Part shown: positions 30,551 through 39,586 of the stretch, piece by piece
Layout: every line of letters starts with the position of its first letter
Numbering within the stretch: the stretch's first letter is position 1
Assembly (NCBI GenBank): GCA_009927445.1
Contig: RFMZ01000184.1
Coordinates: forward strand, 1 to 40,304
Reading direction: 5' to 3'
Length of the DNA stretch: 40,304 nucleotides
DNA from: Betaproteobacteria bacterium
GTDB lineage: Bacteria; Pseudomonadota; Gammaproteobacteria; Burkholderiales; Burkholderiaceae
Notes under the pieces: generated by a model
Databases searched by the model: none
What the model was told of the DNA's origin: nothing
The model's input: the letters and a program-made list of their open reading frames with translations, nothing else
Made by a program: the position numbers and the translations under genes

Positions 30551-32167
30551 ATGGCTGAGATAGATCACGGTAGGTTTGATTATATTATTGTTGGTGCTGG
30601 TAGCGCGGGTTGTGTGTTGGCTAATCGGTTAACGCAAAACCCAGATGTTACGGTGCTCTTATTAGAGGCTGGTGTAAAAGATGATTATCACTGGATTCAT
30701 ATTCCAGTTGGTTACTTGTATTGTATTAATAATCCAAGAACGGATTGGCAATTTAAAACAGAAGCCCTACCAGGTTTGAATGGTCGCTCCTTACTTTATC
30801 CGCGTGGTCGAGTTTTAGGTGGTAGCTCGTCCATTAACGGCATGATTTACATGCGTGGGCAAGATCAGAACTATGCCGAGTGGGCTCGCCTAACTAACGA
30901 CAACGCGTGGAACTGGGAGCGATGTTTAGAGCGCTTTAAGCAGTTTGAAGATTACCATGGAGACGTTAACCAGTGGCATGGCAACGGTTCTGAATGGACT
31001 GTTAGTCAACAACGTTTACGGTGGGAGATTTTAGAGGTATTTAAAGATGCCGCTATTGAAGCGGGCATCCCCCAAACCAATGACTTTAATCGTGGCAATA
31101 ATTGGGGCGTAGGATATTTTGATGTAAACCAACGCAACGGTTTACGCTTAAATGCCTCAAAGGCTTTTTTAAAAAAAGCCTCCGGCCGACCTAATCTAAC
31201 AATTATTACGGGTGCGCTTGTCAAAAAATTACAAGTTGATTCGTCAACGCGGACATGTTCGGCTATTTCTTTTCTTGCTGGCGATCAGCAACATGTTGCA
31301 TCGGTTGGACATGAGGCGTTACTTTGTGCTGGTGCTATTGGGTCTGTCCAAATTTTGGAAAGGTCTGGCATTGGACAAGGACCACTTTTACAAAATATGG
31401 GTATACCAGTTGTTTCTCATTTACCAGGGGTTGGGGAGAACCTACAAGATCACTTACAGTTACGGATGGTTTATCAAGTAACTGGAATTAAAACGCTTAA
31501 TACCCAAATTCGTTCTTTATTTGGTAAAGTTCAAATCGGGCTTCAATACTTACTAAATCGTTCTGGCCCAATGTCTATGGCACCTTCGCAATTGGGGGCA
31601 TTTGCTTTTAGTTCTGCACACTATCAATTACCCAATCTTCAGTACCATGTGCAACCCTTATCGTTGGACAAGTTTGGTGAAGATCTACATTCTTTTAATG
31701 CCTTTACTGCTAGTGTTTGTAATTTGCAACCTAGTTCGAGGGGGAGTGTTCATATCGTTTCTGCAAATACGCATACTCCACCGCGCATAGATCCTAATTA
31801 TTTAGCTACCGCAGAAGACCAACAAGTAGCTTTAGACGCGATGCGCTTAACTCGAAAAATTGTTTCCCAACCAAGTTTAAAACCGTATTGTCCAGTTGAA
31901 TATAAACCTGGAGCGCATCTGGTGAATGATGTTGAGTTACGGCACGCCGCAGGTGAAATTGGAACTACGATTTTTCATCCGGTGGGCACTTGCAAAATGG
32001 GGAGTTTGTCTGACCCACTGGCCGTTTTAGATTCTCAAATGCGAGTAATTGGGGTTAAAGGTTTGCGGGTGGTTGATGCCTCGGCAATGCCTACGATTAC
32101 TTCAGGCAATACGGCAGCACCAACCATGATGATAGCGATTCGGGCGGCTGAGTTATTAATGTCATAA
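30551..32167 (+). CDS. GMC-family FAD alcohol dehydrogenase (choline-dehydrogenase-like)
   Basis: FAD-dependent oxidoreductase of the glucose-methanol-choline family, expected to oxidise an alcohol to an aldehyde. The 538 residues start with the ADP-binding VGAGSAGCVLANRL and a following acidic LLLEAG. The GMC signature GRVLGGSSSINGMIYMRG lies near residue 83 onward. The C-terminal catalytic pair is H476 in HPVGTCKMG and N520 in SGNTAAPT. No signal peptide is seen, so it is cytosolic or membrane-associated. The substrate cannot be told; close relatives are annotated as choline or long-chain alcohol dehydrogenases. The ABC importer genes follow after 72-75 bp, suggesting its substrate or product is connected with that importer. 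Confidence 0.9.
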   Translation: MAEIDHGRFDYIIVGAGSAGCVLANRLTQNPDVTVLLLEAGVKDDYHWIHIPVGYLYCINNPRTDWQFKTEALPGLNGRSLLYPRGRVLGGSSSINGMIYMRGQDQNYAEWARLTNDNAWNWERCLERFKQFEDYHGDVNQWHGNGSEWTVSQQRLRWEILEVFKDAAIEAGIPQTNDFNRGNNWGVGYFDVNQRNGLRLNASKAFLKKASGRPNLTIITGALVKKLQVDSSTRTCSAISFLAGDQQHVASVGHEALLCAGAIGSVQILERSGIGQGPLLQNMGIPVVSHLPGVGENLQDHLQLRMVYQVTGIKTLNTQIRSLFGKVQIGLQYLLNRSGPMSMAPSQLGAFAFSSAHYQLPNLQYHVQPLSLDKFGEDLHSFNAFTASVCNLQPSSRGSVHIVSANTHTPPRIDPNYLATAEDQQVALDAMRLTRKIVSQPSLKPYCPVEYKPGAHLVNDVELRHAAGEIGTTIFHPVGTCKMGSLSDPLAVLDSQMRVIGVKGLRVVDASAMPTITSGNTAAPTMMIAIRAAELLMS

Positions 32168-32171
32168 ACCG

Positions 32172-32212
32172 TTACACTTCGTGTAAACCCCTATAGCGAA
32201 GTGCTTTATAGG
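32172..32212 (+). other. Two small hairpins between the GMC gene and the ABC importer
   Basis: TTACAC-TTC-GTGTAA (32172-32186) is a perfect 6-bp stem. CCTATA (32190-32195) and TATAGG (32207-32212) form a second inverted repeat with 11 bases between. Neither is followed by a T-run, so they are not classical terminators. They may mark a processing or regulatory region before the importer operon. Confidence 0.3.
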
Positions 32213-32242
32213 AGTTGGATTTTGTAATATTCTTATTACTTG

Positions 32243-33010
32243 ATGAATCCGCTAACTCACTCCTATATTTTAGAAACACATAATCTTTATAAGTCATTTA
32301 AAGGTTTTGTAGCGGTTAGCGATATCAATCTGCGGATAAAAAAAGGCTCCATACACGCTTTAATAGGGCCTAACGGCGCAGGGAAGACAACCTGTTTTAA
32401 CTTATTAACAAAGTTTCATTCTGTGACCAGCGGCAAGATATTTTTTAAAGGTGAGGACATTTCTAGTTTGCAACCTCCTGAAATTGCTAGCAAAGGTTTA
32501 ATTCGCTCCTTTCAAATCTCTGCTGTTTTTCCTCACATGACGGTTTTAGAGAACGTGCGTATTGCTCTACAAAGAAAAATAGGAACACAATATCATTTTT
32601 GGAAATCTTCTGCCTCCTTAAAGCATTTGGATCCGCAAGTTATGGAACTCTTAGAAGTCGTTGGCTTATCTGGTTTTTCAAAGGAACTAGCCGTGCAGTT
32701 GCCCTATGGACGCAAACGAGTGCTGGAACTTGCAACCACTCTAGCGATGGATCCAGAAATGATGTTACTCGATGAGCCCACGCAGGGCATGGGGCATGAA
32801 GATGTTTTACGTGTAACCAATTTGATTGCTAAAGTATCGCAGGGTCGAACCGTTTTAATGGTGGAACATAATATGAAGGTCGTTGCTTCAATTGCAAATC
32901 AAATATCTGTATTACAACGCGGCGCAGTTCTAGCAGAGGGTACGTATGATGAAGTTTCCAAAAACCCTTTAGTTCTTGAAGCATATATGGGTACTGTGGA
33001 GGTTTCTTGA
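32243..33010 (+). CDS. livG: Branched-chain-amino-acid-type ABC importer ATPase (LivG-like)
   Basis: One of two ATP-binding subunits of a HAAT-family importer. From the ATG at 32243 the protein has 255 residues. Walker A is GPNGAGKTT (42-50), and the Q-loop region is SLIRSFQIS-like. The ABC signature is the divergent LPYGRKR in place of LSGGQ, as in many LivG-type proteins. Walker B is MMLLDEPTQGM, with the switch histidine in MVEHNM. No good ribosome binding site precedes either the ATG or the TTG one codon earlier. It overlaps livF in a TTGA junction and starts the operon livG-livF-binding protein-livH-livM. Confidence 0.92.
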   Translation: MNPLTHSYILETHNLYKSFKGFVAVSDINLRIKKGSIHALIGPNGAGKTTCFNLLTKFHSVTSGKIFFKGEDISSLQPPEIASKGLIRSFQISAVFPHMTVLENVRIALQRKIGTQYHFWKSSASLKHLDPQVMELLEVVGLSGFSKELAVQLPYGRKRVLELATTLAMDPEMMLLDEPTQGMGHEDVLRVTNLIAKVSQGRTVLMVEHNMKVVASIANQISVLQRGAVLAEGTYDEVSKNPLVLEAYMGTVEVS

Positions 33011-33711
33011 GTTCTTTGGCTATAGAAATCAAAGATTTACATGCTTGGTATGGTGAATCGCATATTTTGCACGGGATTAATTTTTCGGTTAAAGCGGGTG
33101 AAGTCGTCACATTGTTAGGTCGTAATGGTGCGGGAAGAACTTCTACATTAAGAGCGATACTTGGTTTAACTGGTAAACGAACAGGCTCTATTCGTATTCA
33201 TGGTACCGAAGTGATACATTTACCTACGCATCAAATTGCTCACCTAGGTATTGGGTATTGTCCAGAAGAGCGAGGTATTTTTTCTACCTTAACTGCACAA
33301 GAAAATTTGTTATTACCTCCTGTAATTGCCGATACGGGCTTGTCTATTCATGAAATTTACGAAATGTTCCCTAACTTGTATGATCGCCGCAATAGCCCTG
33401 GAACACGATTAAGTGGGGGAGAGCAGCAAATGTTGGCCTTAGCTAGAATTTTAAGAACGGGAGCGTCTATCTTACTTTTGGATGAAATTACAGAAGGTTT
33501 AGCCCCTGTGATCGTTCAGAAGTTGGCACAGGTTGTTAAAACTCTTCGAAGTAAAGCTTATACGATTATTTTGGTTGAACAGAATTTTCGTTTTGCGGAA
33601 CGTCTTGCTGATCGACATTTTGTCGTCGAGCATGGCCAGATTGTTGAAACTGTTTTGGGTAGTGAGTTATCTGAGAAAACTGTATTGTTAAACAGTTATT
33701 TGGGTGTTTAG
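33007..33711 (+). CDS. livF: Branched-chain-amino-acid-type ABC importer ATPase (LivF-like)
   Basis: Second ATPase of the importer, 234 residues. The start is TTG at 33007, chosen because GGAGG (32998-33002) precedes it and it overlaps the livG stop. Walker A reads GRNGAGRTS: the nearly invariant lysine is arginine (R44). The rest of the nucleotide site is standard, with signature LSGGEQQ, Walker B ILLLDEITEGLAP and H-loop region LVEQNF, where the switch histidine position is glutamine as usual in LivF. So only one Walker A is canonical in the LivG/LivF pair. The change may be a subfamily trait; whether it lowers ATPase activity is not known from the sequence. Confidence 0.92.
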   Translation: MSSLAIEIKDLHAWYGESHILHGINFSVKAGEVVTLLGRNGAGRTSTLRAILGLTGKRTGSIRIHGTEVIHLPTHQIAHLGIGYCPEERGIFSTLTAQENLLLPPVIADTGLSIHEIYEMFPNLYDRRNSPGTRLSGGEQQMLALARILRTGASILLLDEITEGLAPVIVQKLAQVVKTLRSKAYTIILVEQNFRFAERLADRHFVVEHGQIVETVLGSELSEKTVLLNSYLGV

Positions 33712-33734
33712 TGTTTTTTAAATTAAGGAAAAAA

Positions 33735-34934
33735 ATGATGAAAATTAAAAAATTAGTTGCAGCCTTATTATTAATTAGTGGATCGATGGTAACTTATGCC
33801 CAAAATAAAGGCCCCATTAAAATTGGATTTATTACTGATGGCGCTAGTCTTTATTCCGATATTGATGGTATAGGCGGTAAAGAAGCCATGGAAATGGCTA
33901 TTGCAGATTTTGGTGGAACTGTTTTAGGCCGAAAAGTTGAAATTTTATACGCTGACCATCAAAACAAGGCAGATATTGCTGCTGGTAAAGCCCGTGAATG
34001 GATCGATCAAGAAGGAGTTAACGTTATTTTTGGCGGGACAAATTCTGGAACAGCATTAGCAACCTCAAAAGTTACTACAGAAAAAAAACGGATTTATATT
34101 AATAATGGTGCAGGCACTTCAGCTTTAACGAATGAGCAGTGCTCACCCTACACCATCCATTACACATATGACACGATTGCTCTTGCCAAAGTTACTGGTA
34201 AAGCAATGGTTGATAAGGGTAATAAGTCTTGGTTTTTTCTAACGGCGGATTATGCTTTTGGAACGCAATTAGAAAAAGATGCCACGAAAGTCGTTTTAGA
34301 TAATGGTGGAAAAGTTGCGGGCTCGGTACGTCACCCCCTCAATGCTAGTGATTTCTCTTCATTTTTGCTTCAGGCTCAGAGCTCAAAAGCACAGGTTTTA
34401 GGTTTGGCCAATGCCGGTGGCGACACGATTAATACGGTAAAAGCAGCCAACGAATTTGGCATTACAAAAAGTATGAAAATTGCTGGCTTACTTGTTTTTA
34501 TTACAGATGTGCATAGTATCGGTATTAAAAATGCCGCTGGTTTACTAGCGACGGAAGCTTGGTATTGGGATTTAAATGATGAAACACGCGCCTTTGCTGG
34601 TCGTTTTATTCAAAAAATGAAACGCATGCCTACCATGGTCCAAGCGGGCGATTATTCATCGATGTTGACCTACCTAAAAGCTGTAAAGGCTGCCGGAACC
34701 GATAACCCGGATCAAGTAATGGCAGAGTTAAAGAAAATGAAGATTAACGATATGTTTGCCAAAGGCGGTTATATTCGCAAAGATGGCCGCATGATTCATG
34801 ACATGTATTTATTAGAAGTCAAAAAGCCAGAAGAAGTTTTAAAACCTTGGGATTATTACAAAGTTCTTAATAAGTATTCTGGCGAGCAGTCTTTTGCAAC
34901 GGTAGCAGAGTCAAAGTGTTATTTGCTGAAGTAA
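33735..34934 (+). CDS. Periplasmic substrate-binding protein of the HAAT-type importer
   Basis: Captures the importer's substrate in the periplasm. I start it at the ATG at 33735, which has AAGGA six bases upstream and opens with a clean signal peptide (KKLVAALLLISGSMVTYAQ); a GTG start at 33711 would add eight residues before it. The 399-residue precursor is a type I periplasmic binding protein (LivK-like fold), with IKIGFITDGASLYSDIDG at the front and ADHQNKADIAAGKAREWI. The ligand is uncertain: proteins of this broad family bind branched-chain amino acids, amides, urea, aromatic acids and other compounds. Position between the ATPase and permease genes links it to this importer. Confidence 0.92.
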   Translation: MMKIKKLVAALLLISGSMVTYAQNKGPIKIGFITDGASLYSDIDGIGGKEAMEMAIADFGGTVLGRKVEILYADHQNKADIAAGKAREWIDQEGVNVIFGGTNSGTALATSKVTTEKKRIYINNGAGTSALTNEQCSPYTIHYTYDTIALAKVTGKAMVDKGNKSWFFLTADYAFGTQLEKDATKVVLDNGGKVAGSVRHPLNASDFSSFLLQAQSSKAQVLGLANAGGDTINTVKAANEFGITKSMKIAGLLVFITDVHSIGIKNAAGLLATEAWYWDLNDETRAFAGRFIQKMKRMPTMVQAGDYSSMLTYLKAVKAAGTDNPDQVMAELKKMKINDMFAKGGYIRKDGRMIHDMYLLEVKKPEEVLKPWDYYKVLNKYSGEQSFATVAESKCYLLK

Positions 34935-34938
34935 TTGC

Positions 34939-35823
34939 ATGGAATTTTTGGGGCTGCCGATCTCTGCCATTCTTAGCCAGCTATTATTGGGCTTGGTGAA
35001 TGGCAGTTTTTATGCAATGCTAAGTTTGGGCTTGGCAGTGATTTTTGGGCTATTAAATGTGGTTAACTTTGCCCATGGGGCAATGTTTATGATGGGAGCC
35101 CTTTTGACTTGGATTGGACTGACCTTTATGAATATCGGTTACTGGCCCATGTTAGTGATTGCGCCTGTTTGTGTAGCATGCTTTGGTATTTTGATTGAAC
35201 GGTTTTTTTTAAAACACCTCTATGAATTAGACCATTTGTATGGTCTATTGTTAACGTTTGGATTAACGCTCATGGTAGAGGGTTGCTTTCGCTCTTTCTT
35301 TGGTGTTTCGGGAATGCCTTATAACGTCCCAGAAACTTTAACAGGCGCGATTGATGTTGGTTTTATGATGCTGCCAATTTATCGTGCCTGGGTTGTTGTT
35401 GCCTCATTAGTTGTTTGTTTTGGAACTTGGTTTGTGATTGAAAAGACCCAATTAGGGTCATACCTTCGTGCTGGTACCGAAAACCCACAACTAATTCAGG
35501 CTTTTGGTATTAATTTTCCATTGATGGTAACCTTAACCTATGGCTTTGGCGTTGGCTTAGCGGCGTTTTCTGGTGTCCTAGCTGCGCCGATCATCCAAGT
35601 ATCTCCCCTGATGGGCTCAAACTTAATCATTACAATTTTTGCAATTGTTGTCATTGGTGGTATGGGCTCTATTATGGGTTCTATATTAACGGGTCTGGGC
35701 CTTGGTTTAATTGAGGCATTTACAAAAGTTTTTTATCCGGAGGCCTCTAGTACTGTGGTCTTTGTCGTTATGGCTCTAGTCCTAATCGTTCGGCCGGCGG
35801 GCTTATTTGGCCGAGAAAAATAA
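34939..35823 (+). CDS. livH: HAAT-type ABC importer permease (LivH-like)
   Basis: First membrane subunit of the importer, 294 residues with about eight hydrophobic segments. LLLGLVNGSFYAMLSLGLAVIFG near the start and NFAHGAMFMMGA (residues about 43-54) are the LivH signature, and VIGGMGSIMGSILTG near the end matches the permease EAA-like loop region. It starts four bases after the binding protein stop and its own stop overlaps the livM start (TAATG-type junction), so the five genes form one operon. Confidence 0.93.
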   Translation: MEFLGLPISAILSQLLLGLVNGSFYAMLSLGLAVIFGLLNVVNFAHGAMFMMGALLTWIGLTFMNIGYWPMLVIAPVCVACFGILIERFFLKHLYELDHLYGLLLTFGLTLMVEGCFRSFFGVSGMPYNVPETLTGAIDVGFMMLPIYRAWVVVASLVVCFGTWFVIEKTQLGSYLRAGTENPQLIQAFGINFPLMVTLTYGFGVGLAAFSGVLAAPIIQVSPLMGSNLIITIFAIVVIGGMGSIMGSILTGLGLGLIEAFTKVFYPEASSTVVFVVMALVLIVRPAGLFGREK

Positions 35824-36797
35824 TGCTAAAACATCGTAAATTATTCTTTGTATTGCTACTGATTTTGTCCATCTTCGCCCCTTGGTTTTTTTATCCAATT
35901 TTTTTAATGAAAATTTTATGCTTTGCTTTATTTGCTTCGGCGTTTAATTTGTTACTTGGTTACACCGGTTTACTTTCGTTTGGGCATGCGGCTTTTTTTG
36001 GTGGTGGTGGCTATTTATGCGGTTATATCATTCGAGACTTGGGCCAGTCACCCGAGTTTGGTATTTTAGGCGGAACTCTTTTTGCTACTCTCTTGGGGGT
36101 GGTGATGGGTGGGTTGGCCATTCGTCGTCAAGGGATTTACTTTGCAATGATTACTATGGCTTTAGCTCAAATGCTGTACTTTATATTTTTACAGATGGAT
36201 TTCACTGGTGGTGAAGACGGCATGCAGGGAATTCCTCGAGGCGTGTTTTTGGGTTTATTAGATTTACAAGTTGATATGAATATGTATTACCTTGTTTTGG
36301 GGTTTTGTCTTGTAGCGTTTGCTGTCATTGCTCGCGTTACCGAGTCTCCTTTTGGAAAGATTTTATTTGCCATCAAAGAAAATGAGCCCCGCGCAATTTC
36401 GCTTGGTTATTGTGTAGACCATTTTAAATTGCTGGCATTTGTTTTGTCAGCCACCTTGGCTGGTTTGGCGGGGTGTTTACAGGCCTTAATGATGGGTTTT
36501 GAAACCCTTTCCGATGCGCATTGGACCATGTCTGGATTGGTAATTTTGATGACCCTCGTGGGTGGTGTTGGCACTTTGTTTGGCCCAATGATTGGCGCCT
36601 TGGTAATAACTGTTTTAGAACACAAGGTGGGCGAAATTGGGACATGGATTTTTAATATTACCCAAATTGAGTGGTTTCGCTCCCTAGGTGAGTCGGTTAC
36701 CATTGTGACAGGGCTAATCTTTGTTGTATGTGTCATGGCTTTTCGCCGCGGTATTGTTGGAGAGTATTTGGCTAAAATCCAAAGCCATAGTAAATGA
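35823..36797 (+). CDS. livM: HAAT-type ABC importer permease (LivM-like)
   Basis: Second membrane subunit, 324 residues with about nine or ten hydrophobic segments. The stretch NLLLGYTGLLSFGHAAFFGGGGY (about residues 42-64) is the LivM signature; GGEDGMQGIPRG and the later LVGGVGTLFGPMIGA agree. It overlaps livH by one base. With LivH, LivG, LivF and the binding protein the importer is complete. A TauE/SafE gene follows after 12 bp and is probably in the same transcript. Confidence 0.92.
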   Translation: MLKHRKLFFVLLLILSIFAPWFFYPIFLMKILCFALFASAFNLLLGYTGLLSFGHAAFFGGGGYLCGYIIRDLGQSPEFGILGGTLFATLLGVVMGGLAIRRQGIYFAMITMALAQMLYFIFLQMDFTGGEDGMQGIPRGVFLGLLDLQVDMNMYYLVLGFCLVAFAVIARVTESPFGKILFAIKENEPRAISLGYCVDHFKLLAFVLSATLAGLAGCLQALMMGFETLSDAHWTMSGLVILMTLVGGVGTLFGPMIGALVITVLEHKVGEIGTWIFNITQIEWFRSLGESVTIVTGLIFVVCVMAFRRGIVGEYLAKIQSHSK

Positions 36798-36809
36798 TAA
36801 GTTAAGCAC

Positions 36810-37607
36810 TTGATTTTAAACGATTATTTAACACTTACAGTGTTTTGGTTAGTCTCAGCCGCCTTTTTAGCTGGTTTTGTTGATGCGCTGGTTGGAGGCG
36901 GTGGCTTAATCCAGATACCGGCTTTATTTACCGCCTTTCCAAAGGAGTTGCCCGCAACTCTATTGGGTACGAATAAGCTTTCGGCGGTTGGGGGAACTCT
37001 TTTTGCTGCAACAAGATATCTCCGTCAAGTGCATTTACCGAGGCGTTTTATGTTGGTGTCTTGCCTTTGTGCTTTGCTTGGATCATTTTATGGAGCTTGG
37101 GTGGTTACGCGGGTTTCGGCTGAGTTTATGCGCCAAGGGTTGCCATTTATCTTATTTGCTCTCTTAGTATTTACTTTGGCTAATAAGCAAATGGGTTTAT
37201 CTCACCGCCCACAACTAACAGGTATTAAGGCGCAGATAATCATAGTCATTGGTTCTTTAGGGATTGGTTTTTACGATGGTTTTTTTGGGCCAGGTACTGG
37301 GGCCTTTTTAATGTTCCTGTTTGTTTATTTTTTGGGGTTTGATTTTTTGCACGGCGCAGCTGCTACCAAATTAGTGAATTGCGTTACCAATCTTGCAGCT
37401 TTAGCCTTGTTTATTCCAACCGGTTATATAAATTGGAATATTGCGCTGTTAATGATGTTTTTTAATATCTTAGGCGGAGTTAGCGGAAGTGGTTTGGCAA
37501 TTGCAAAGGGCAGTGGGCTTATACGACATTTTTTCGTGTTGGTTGTTTTGGCTTTAACAGTAAAAACAGCGGATGACTCTTTCGGGATCTTGTCTTTTTT
37601 AAAATAA
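36810..37607 (+). CDS. TauE/SafE (TSUP) family membrane exporter
   Basis: Integral membrane protein of 265 residues with seven or eight hydrophobic segments. The two family repeats are seen as GFVDALVGGGGLIQIP (near residue 22) with GTNKLSAVGG (about 54-63), and GFYDGFFGPGTGAFL (near 153) with AAATKLVNCVTN. Members of this family export anions such as sulfite or sulfoacetate, and some act on other compounds; the substrate here is unknown. The start is probably the TTG at 36810, since no ATG fits the family N-terminus, and there is no clear ribosome binding site. Closeness to livM suggests co-transcription with the importer. Confidence 0.88.
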   Translation: MILNDYLTLTVFWLVSAAFLAGFVDALVGGGGLIQIPALFTAFPKELPATLLGTNKLSAVGGTLFAATRYLRQVHLPRRFMLVSCLCALLGSFYGAWVVTRVSAEFMRQGLPFILFALLVFTLANKQMGLSHRPQLTGIKAQIIIVIGSLGIGFYDGFFGPGTGAFLMFLFVYFLGFDFLHGAAATKLVNCVTNLAALALFIPTGYINWNIALLMMFFNILGGVSGSGLAIAKGSGLIRHFFVLVVLALTVKTADDSFGILSFLK

Positions 37608-37617
37608 TTAGTATTAG

Positions 37618-37633
37618 TGTTTCACGTGAAACT
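37618..37633. other. parS site upstream of mnmG
   Basis: TGTTTCACGTGAAACT matches the chromosomal parS consensus TGTTTCACGTGAAACA at 15 of 16 positions. ParB binds such sites and loads the segregation machinery near the origin. It lies about 11 kb from the candidate oriC; parA starts at the right end of the window. Confidence 0.92.
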
Positions 37634-37646
37634 CTTTAATGCTATC

Positions 37647-37668
37647 ATTTCGCCCCTAGGGGTGAAAT
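37647..37668 (+). promoter_or_regulatory. Hairpin covering the mnmG ribosome binding site
   Basis: ATTTCGCCCC (37647-37656) and GGGGTGAAAT (37659-37668) form a 10-bp stem with one G-T pair, around CTAG. The mnmG Shine-Dalgarno stretch AGGGG (37658-37662) lies in the 3' arm, 7 bases from the ATG at 37670. Folding would hide it from ribosomes, so translation may be controlled. The fold is seen in the sequence; control is inferred. Confidence 0.5.
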
Positions 37669-37669
37669 T

Positions 37670-39586
37670 ATGGAATATAAAAAAATATTTGATGTGATTG
37701 TGGTAGGTGGCGGGCATGCTGGCTGCGAGGCGGCTTTGGCTAGTGCTCGTATGGGGTGTAAAACCCTGTTACTTACACACAATATAGAAACCTTGGGTAC
37801 GATGAGTTGTAATCCCTCTATTGGTGGAATTGGTAAGGGGCATCTAGTGAAGGAGGTCGATGCGCTAGGTGGGGTAATGGCCCAAGTAACGGACTTGACC
37901 GGCATTCAGTTTAGAATCTTAAACTCGAGCAAGGGGCCGGCTGTGCGCGCCACGCGAGCTCAGGCGGATCGCGCTTTATATAAAGCAGCAATGCGTAGCA
38001 TTTTAGAAAATCAACAAAATCTGACTTTGTTTCAAGGAGCGGTAGACGATTTAGTTGTTCAGGGCGACCGGATTGGTGGGGTGATTACTCAGCTGGGGGT
38101 ACGTTTTTTAGCAAGTCAGGTAGTTTTAACCGTTGGCACGTTTTTAGACGGAAAGATACATGTTGGGTTAGATAATCACTCTGGAGGGCGGGCCGGCGAT
38201 CCGGCAGCAGTTCGGCTATCTTCTCGATTAAAAGAGCTGGCTTTACCACAAGGAAGATTGAAAACAGGAACGCCGCCGAGGATAGACGGCAGAACGATTG
38301 ACTTTTCTAAAATGTTAGAACAGCCAGGAGATTTAGATCCAGTGCCGGTATTTTCTTTTTTGGGTAGGCCAGAACAACACCCAAAGCAACTACCCTGTTG
38401 GATCACACATACAAACGAGTTAACACACGATATTATTCGCGGTGGCTTGGATCGCTCACCAATGTATACGGGAGTTATAGAGGGGGTTGGGCCAAGGTAT
38501 TGTCCTTCGATTGAGGACAAAATCCATCGTTTTGCGACAAAAACAAGCCATCAGATTTTTTTAGAGCCAGAGGGCTTATCTACGAATGAGTTTTATCCAA
38601 ACGGAATCTCTACTAGTCTGCCTTTTGATATTCAGCTAGAGCTTGTAAAAAGTATTGCAGGTTTAGAAAATGCGCATATATTAAGGCCTGGTTATGCGAT
38701 TGAGTATGACTATTTTGACCCGCGCGCACTTACACCATATTTAAGCTCCCGCCAAATTGCGGGCTTGTACTTTGCTGGCCAAATAAATGGTACAACGGGC
38801 TACGAAGAGGCGGCGGCTCAGGGGTTAATGGCCGGCATGAATGCCGGCTTGGCCGCTAAGTCTAAAGACCCTTGGTTTCCGTTACGTAGTGAAGCGTATA
38901 TAGGTGTTTTAGTCGATGACTTGATAACAAAAGGCGTGCAAGAACCGTATCGGATGTTTACTAGCCGGGCGGAGTATCGCCTGAGTTTACGTGAAGATAA
39001 TGCAGATGTTCGACTAACAGAGCTGGGTCGCTCAATGGGTTTAGTGAGCGATCTACGGTGGGAGATGTTTTGTAAAAAGCAGGAGGCTGTTTCACGTGAA
39101 ACGTCACGAATAAGTGCGATTTGGGTATCACCTAAAAATATTACTGCGCAAGAGAGCGAGATAGTTTTCGGCCATGTTTTGCCTCATGAGTATAGTTTAG
39201 TCGACTTATTAAAACGACCTGAGATCAGTTACGACGGTTTGATGCAGGCGCTGGATGGTCGTTGGAAAAGTCAGGACGAGGAAGAGTCATTTATACAAGA
39301 CCAAATTAATGAGCAAGTGGAAATCCGTATCAAGTATCAGGGCTATATTAATCGTCAAGCGATTGAAATTGAAAGACATGCTTATTATGAAAACTTGGAT
39401 CTTCCTGATGAAATTGATTACCAGCAAGTAACAGGCTTATCGCATGAGGTTGAACAAAAACTAAGTGCTTTTCGGCCTAAAACACTAGGTCAGGCATCAC
39501 GGGTGTCGGGAGTTACCCCTGCAGCTATATCCTTATTATTGGTTCACTTAAAGCGCGGTGTAGGGCGGAAAAGTCCGTCTTTATGA
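37670..39586 (+). CDS. mnmG: MnmG (GidA), tRNA uridine modification enzyme
   Basis: FAD- and NADH-dependent partner of MnmE in making cmnm5U34 in tRNA. The 638 residues start with the FAD motif [12 protein letters not shown] and the family-specific [35 protein letters not shown] and [19 protein letters not shown] follow. Around residues 473-478 the coding sequence contains a second parS site. The ATG at 37670 has AGGGG upstream. The gene overlaps rsmG by 4 bp (ATGA). Length and motifs are normal. Confidence 0.98.
   Translation: MEYKKIFDVIVVGGGHAGCEAALASARMGCKTLLLTHNIETLGTMSCNPSIGGIGKGHLVKEVDALGGVMAQVTDLTGIQFRILNSSKGPAVRATRAQADRALYKAAMRSILENQQNLTLFQGAVDDLVVQGDRIGGVITQLGVRFLASQVVLTVGTFLDGKIHVGLDNHSGGRAGDPAAVRLSSRLKELALPQGRLKTGTPPRIDGRTIDFSKMLEQPGDLDPVPVFSFLGRPEQHPKQLPCWITHTNELTHDIIRGGLDRSPMYTGVIEGVGPRYCPSIEDKIHRFATKTSHQIFLEPEGLSTNEFYPNGISTSLPFDIQLELVKSIAGLENAHILRPGYAIEYDYFDPRALTPYLSSRQIAGLYFAGQINGTTGYEEAAAQGLMAGMNAGLAAKSKDPWFPLRSEAYIGVLVDDLITKGVQEPYRMFTSRAEYRLSLREDNADVRLTELGRSMGLVSDLRWEMFCKKQEAVSRETSRISAIWVSPKNITAQESEIVFGHVLPHEYSLVDLLKRPEISYDGLMQALDGRWKSQDEEESFIQDQINEQVEIRIKYQGYINRQAIEIERHAYYENLDLPDEIDYQQVTGLSHEVEQKLSAFRPKTLGQASRVSGVTPAAISLLLVHLKRGVGRKSPSL
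39088..39103. other. parS site inside mnmG
   Basis: TGTTTCACGTGAAACG, 15 of 16 matches to the parS consensus, lies within mnmG and is read as codons for AVSRETS. It is 1.47 kb from the first site. Two close parS sites beside parAB are common, and their placement within coding sequence is tolerated because it falls in a variable part of MnmG. Confidence 0.92.
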
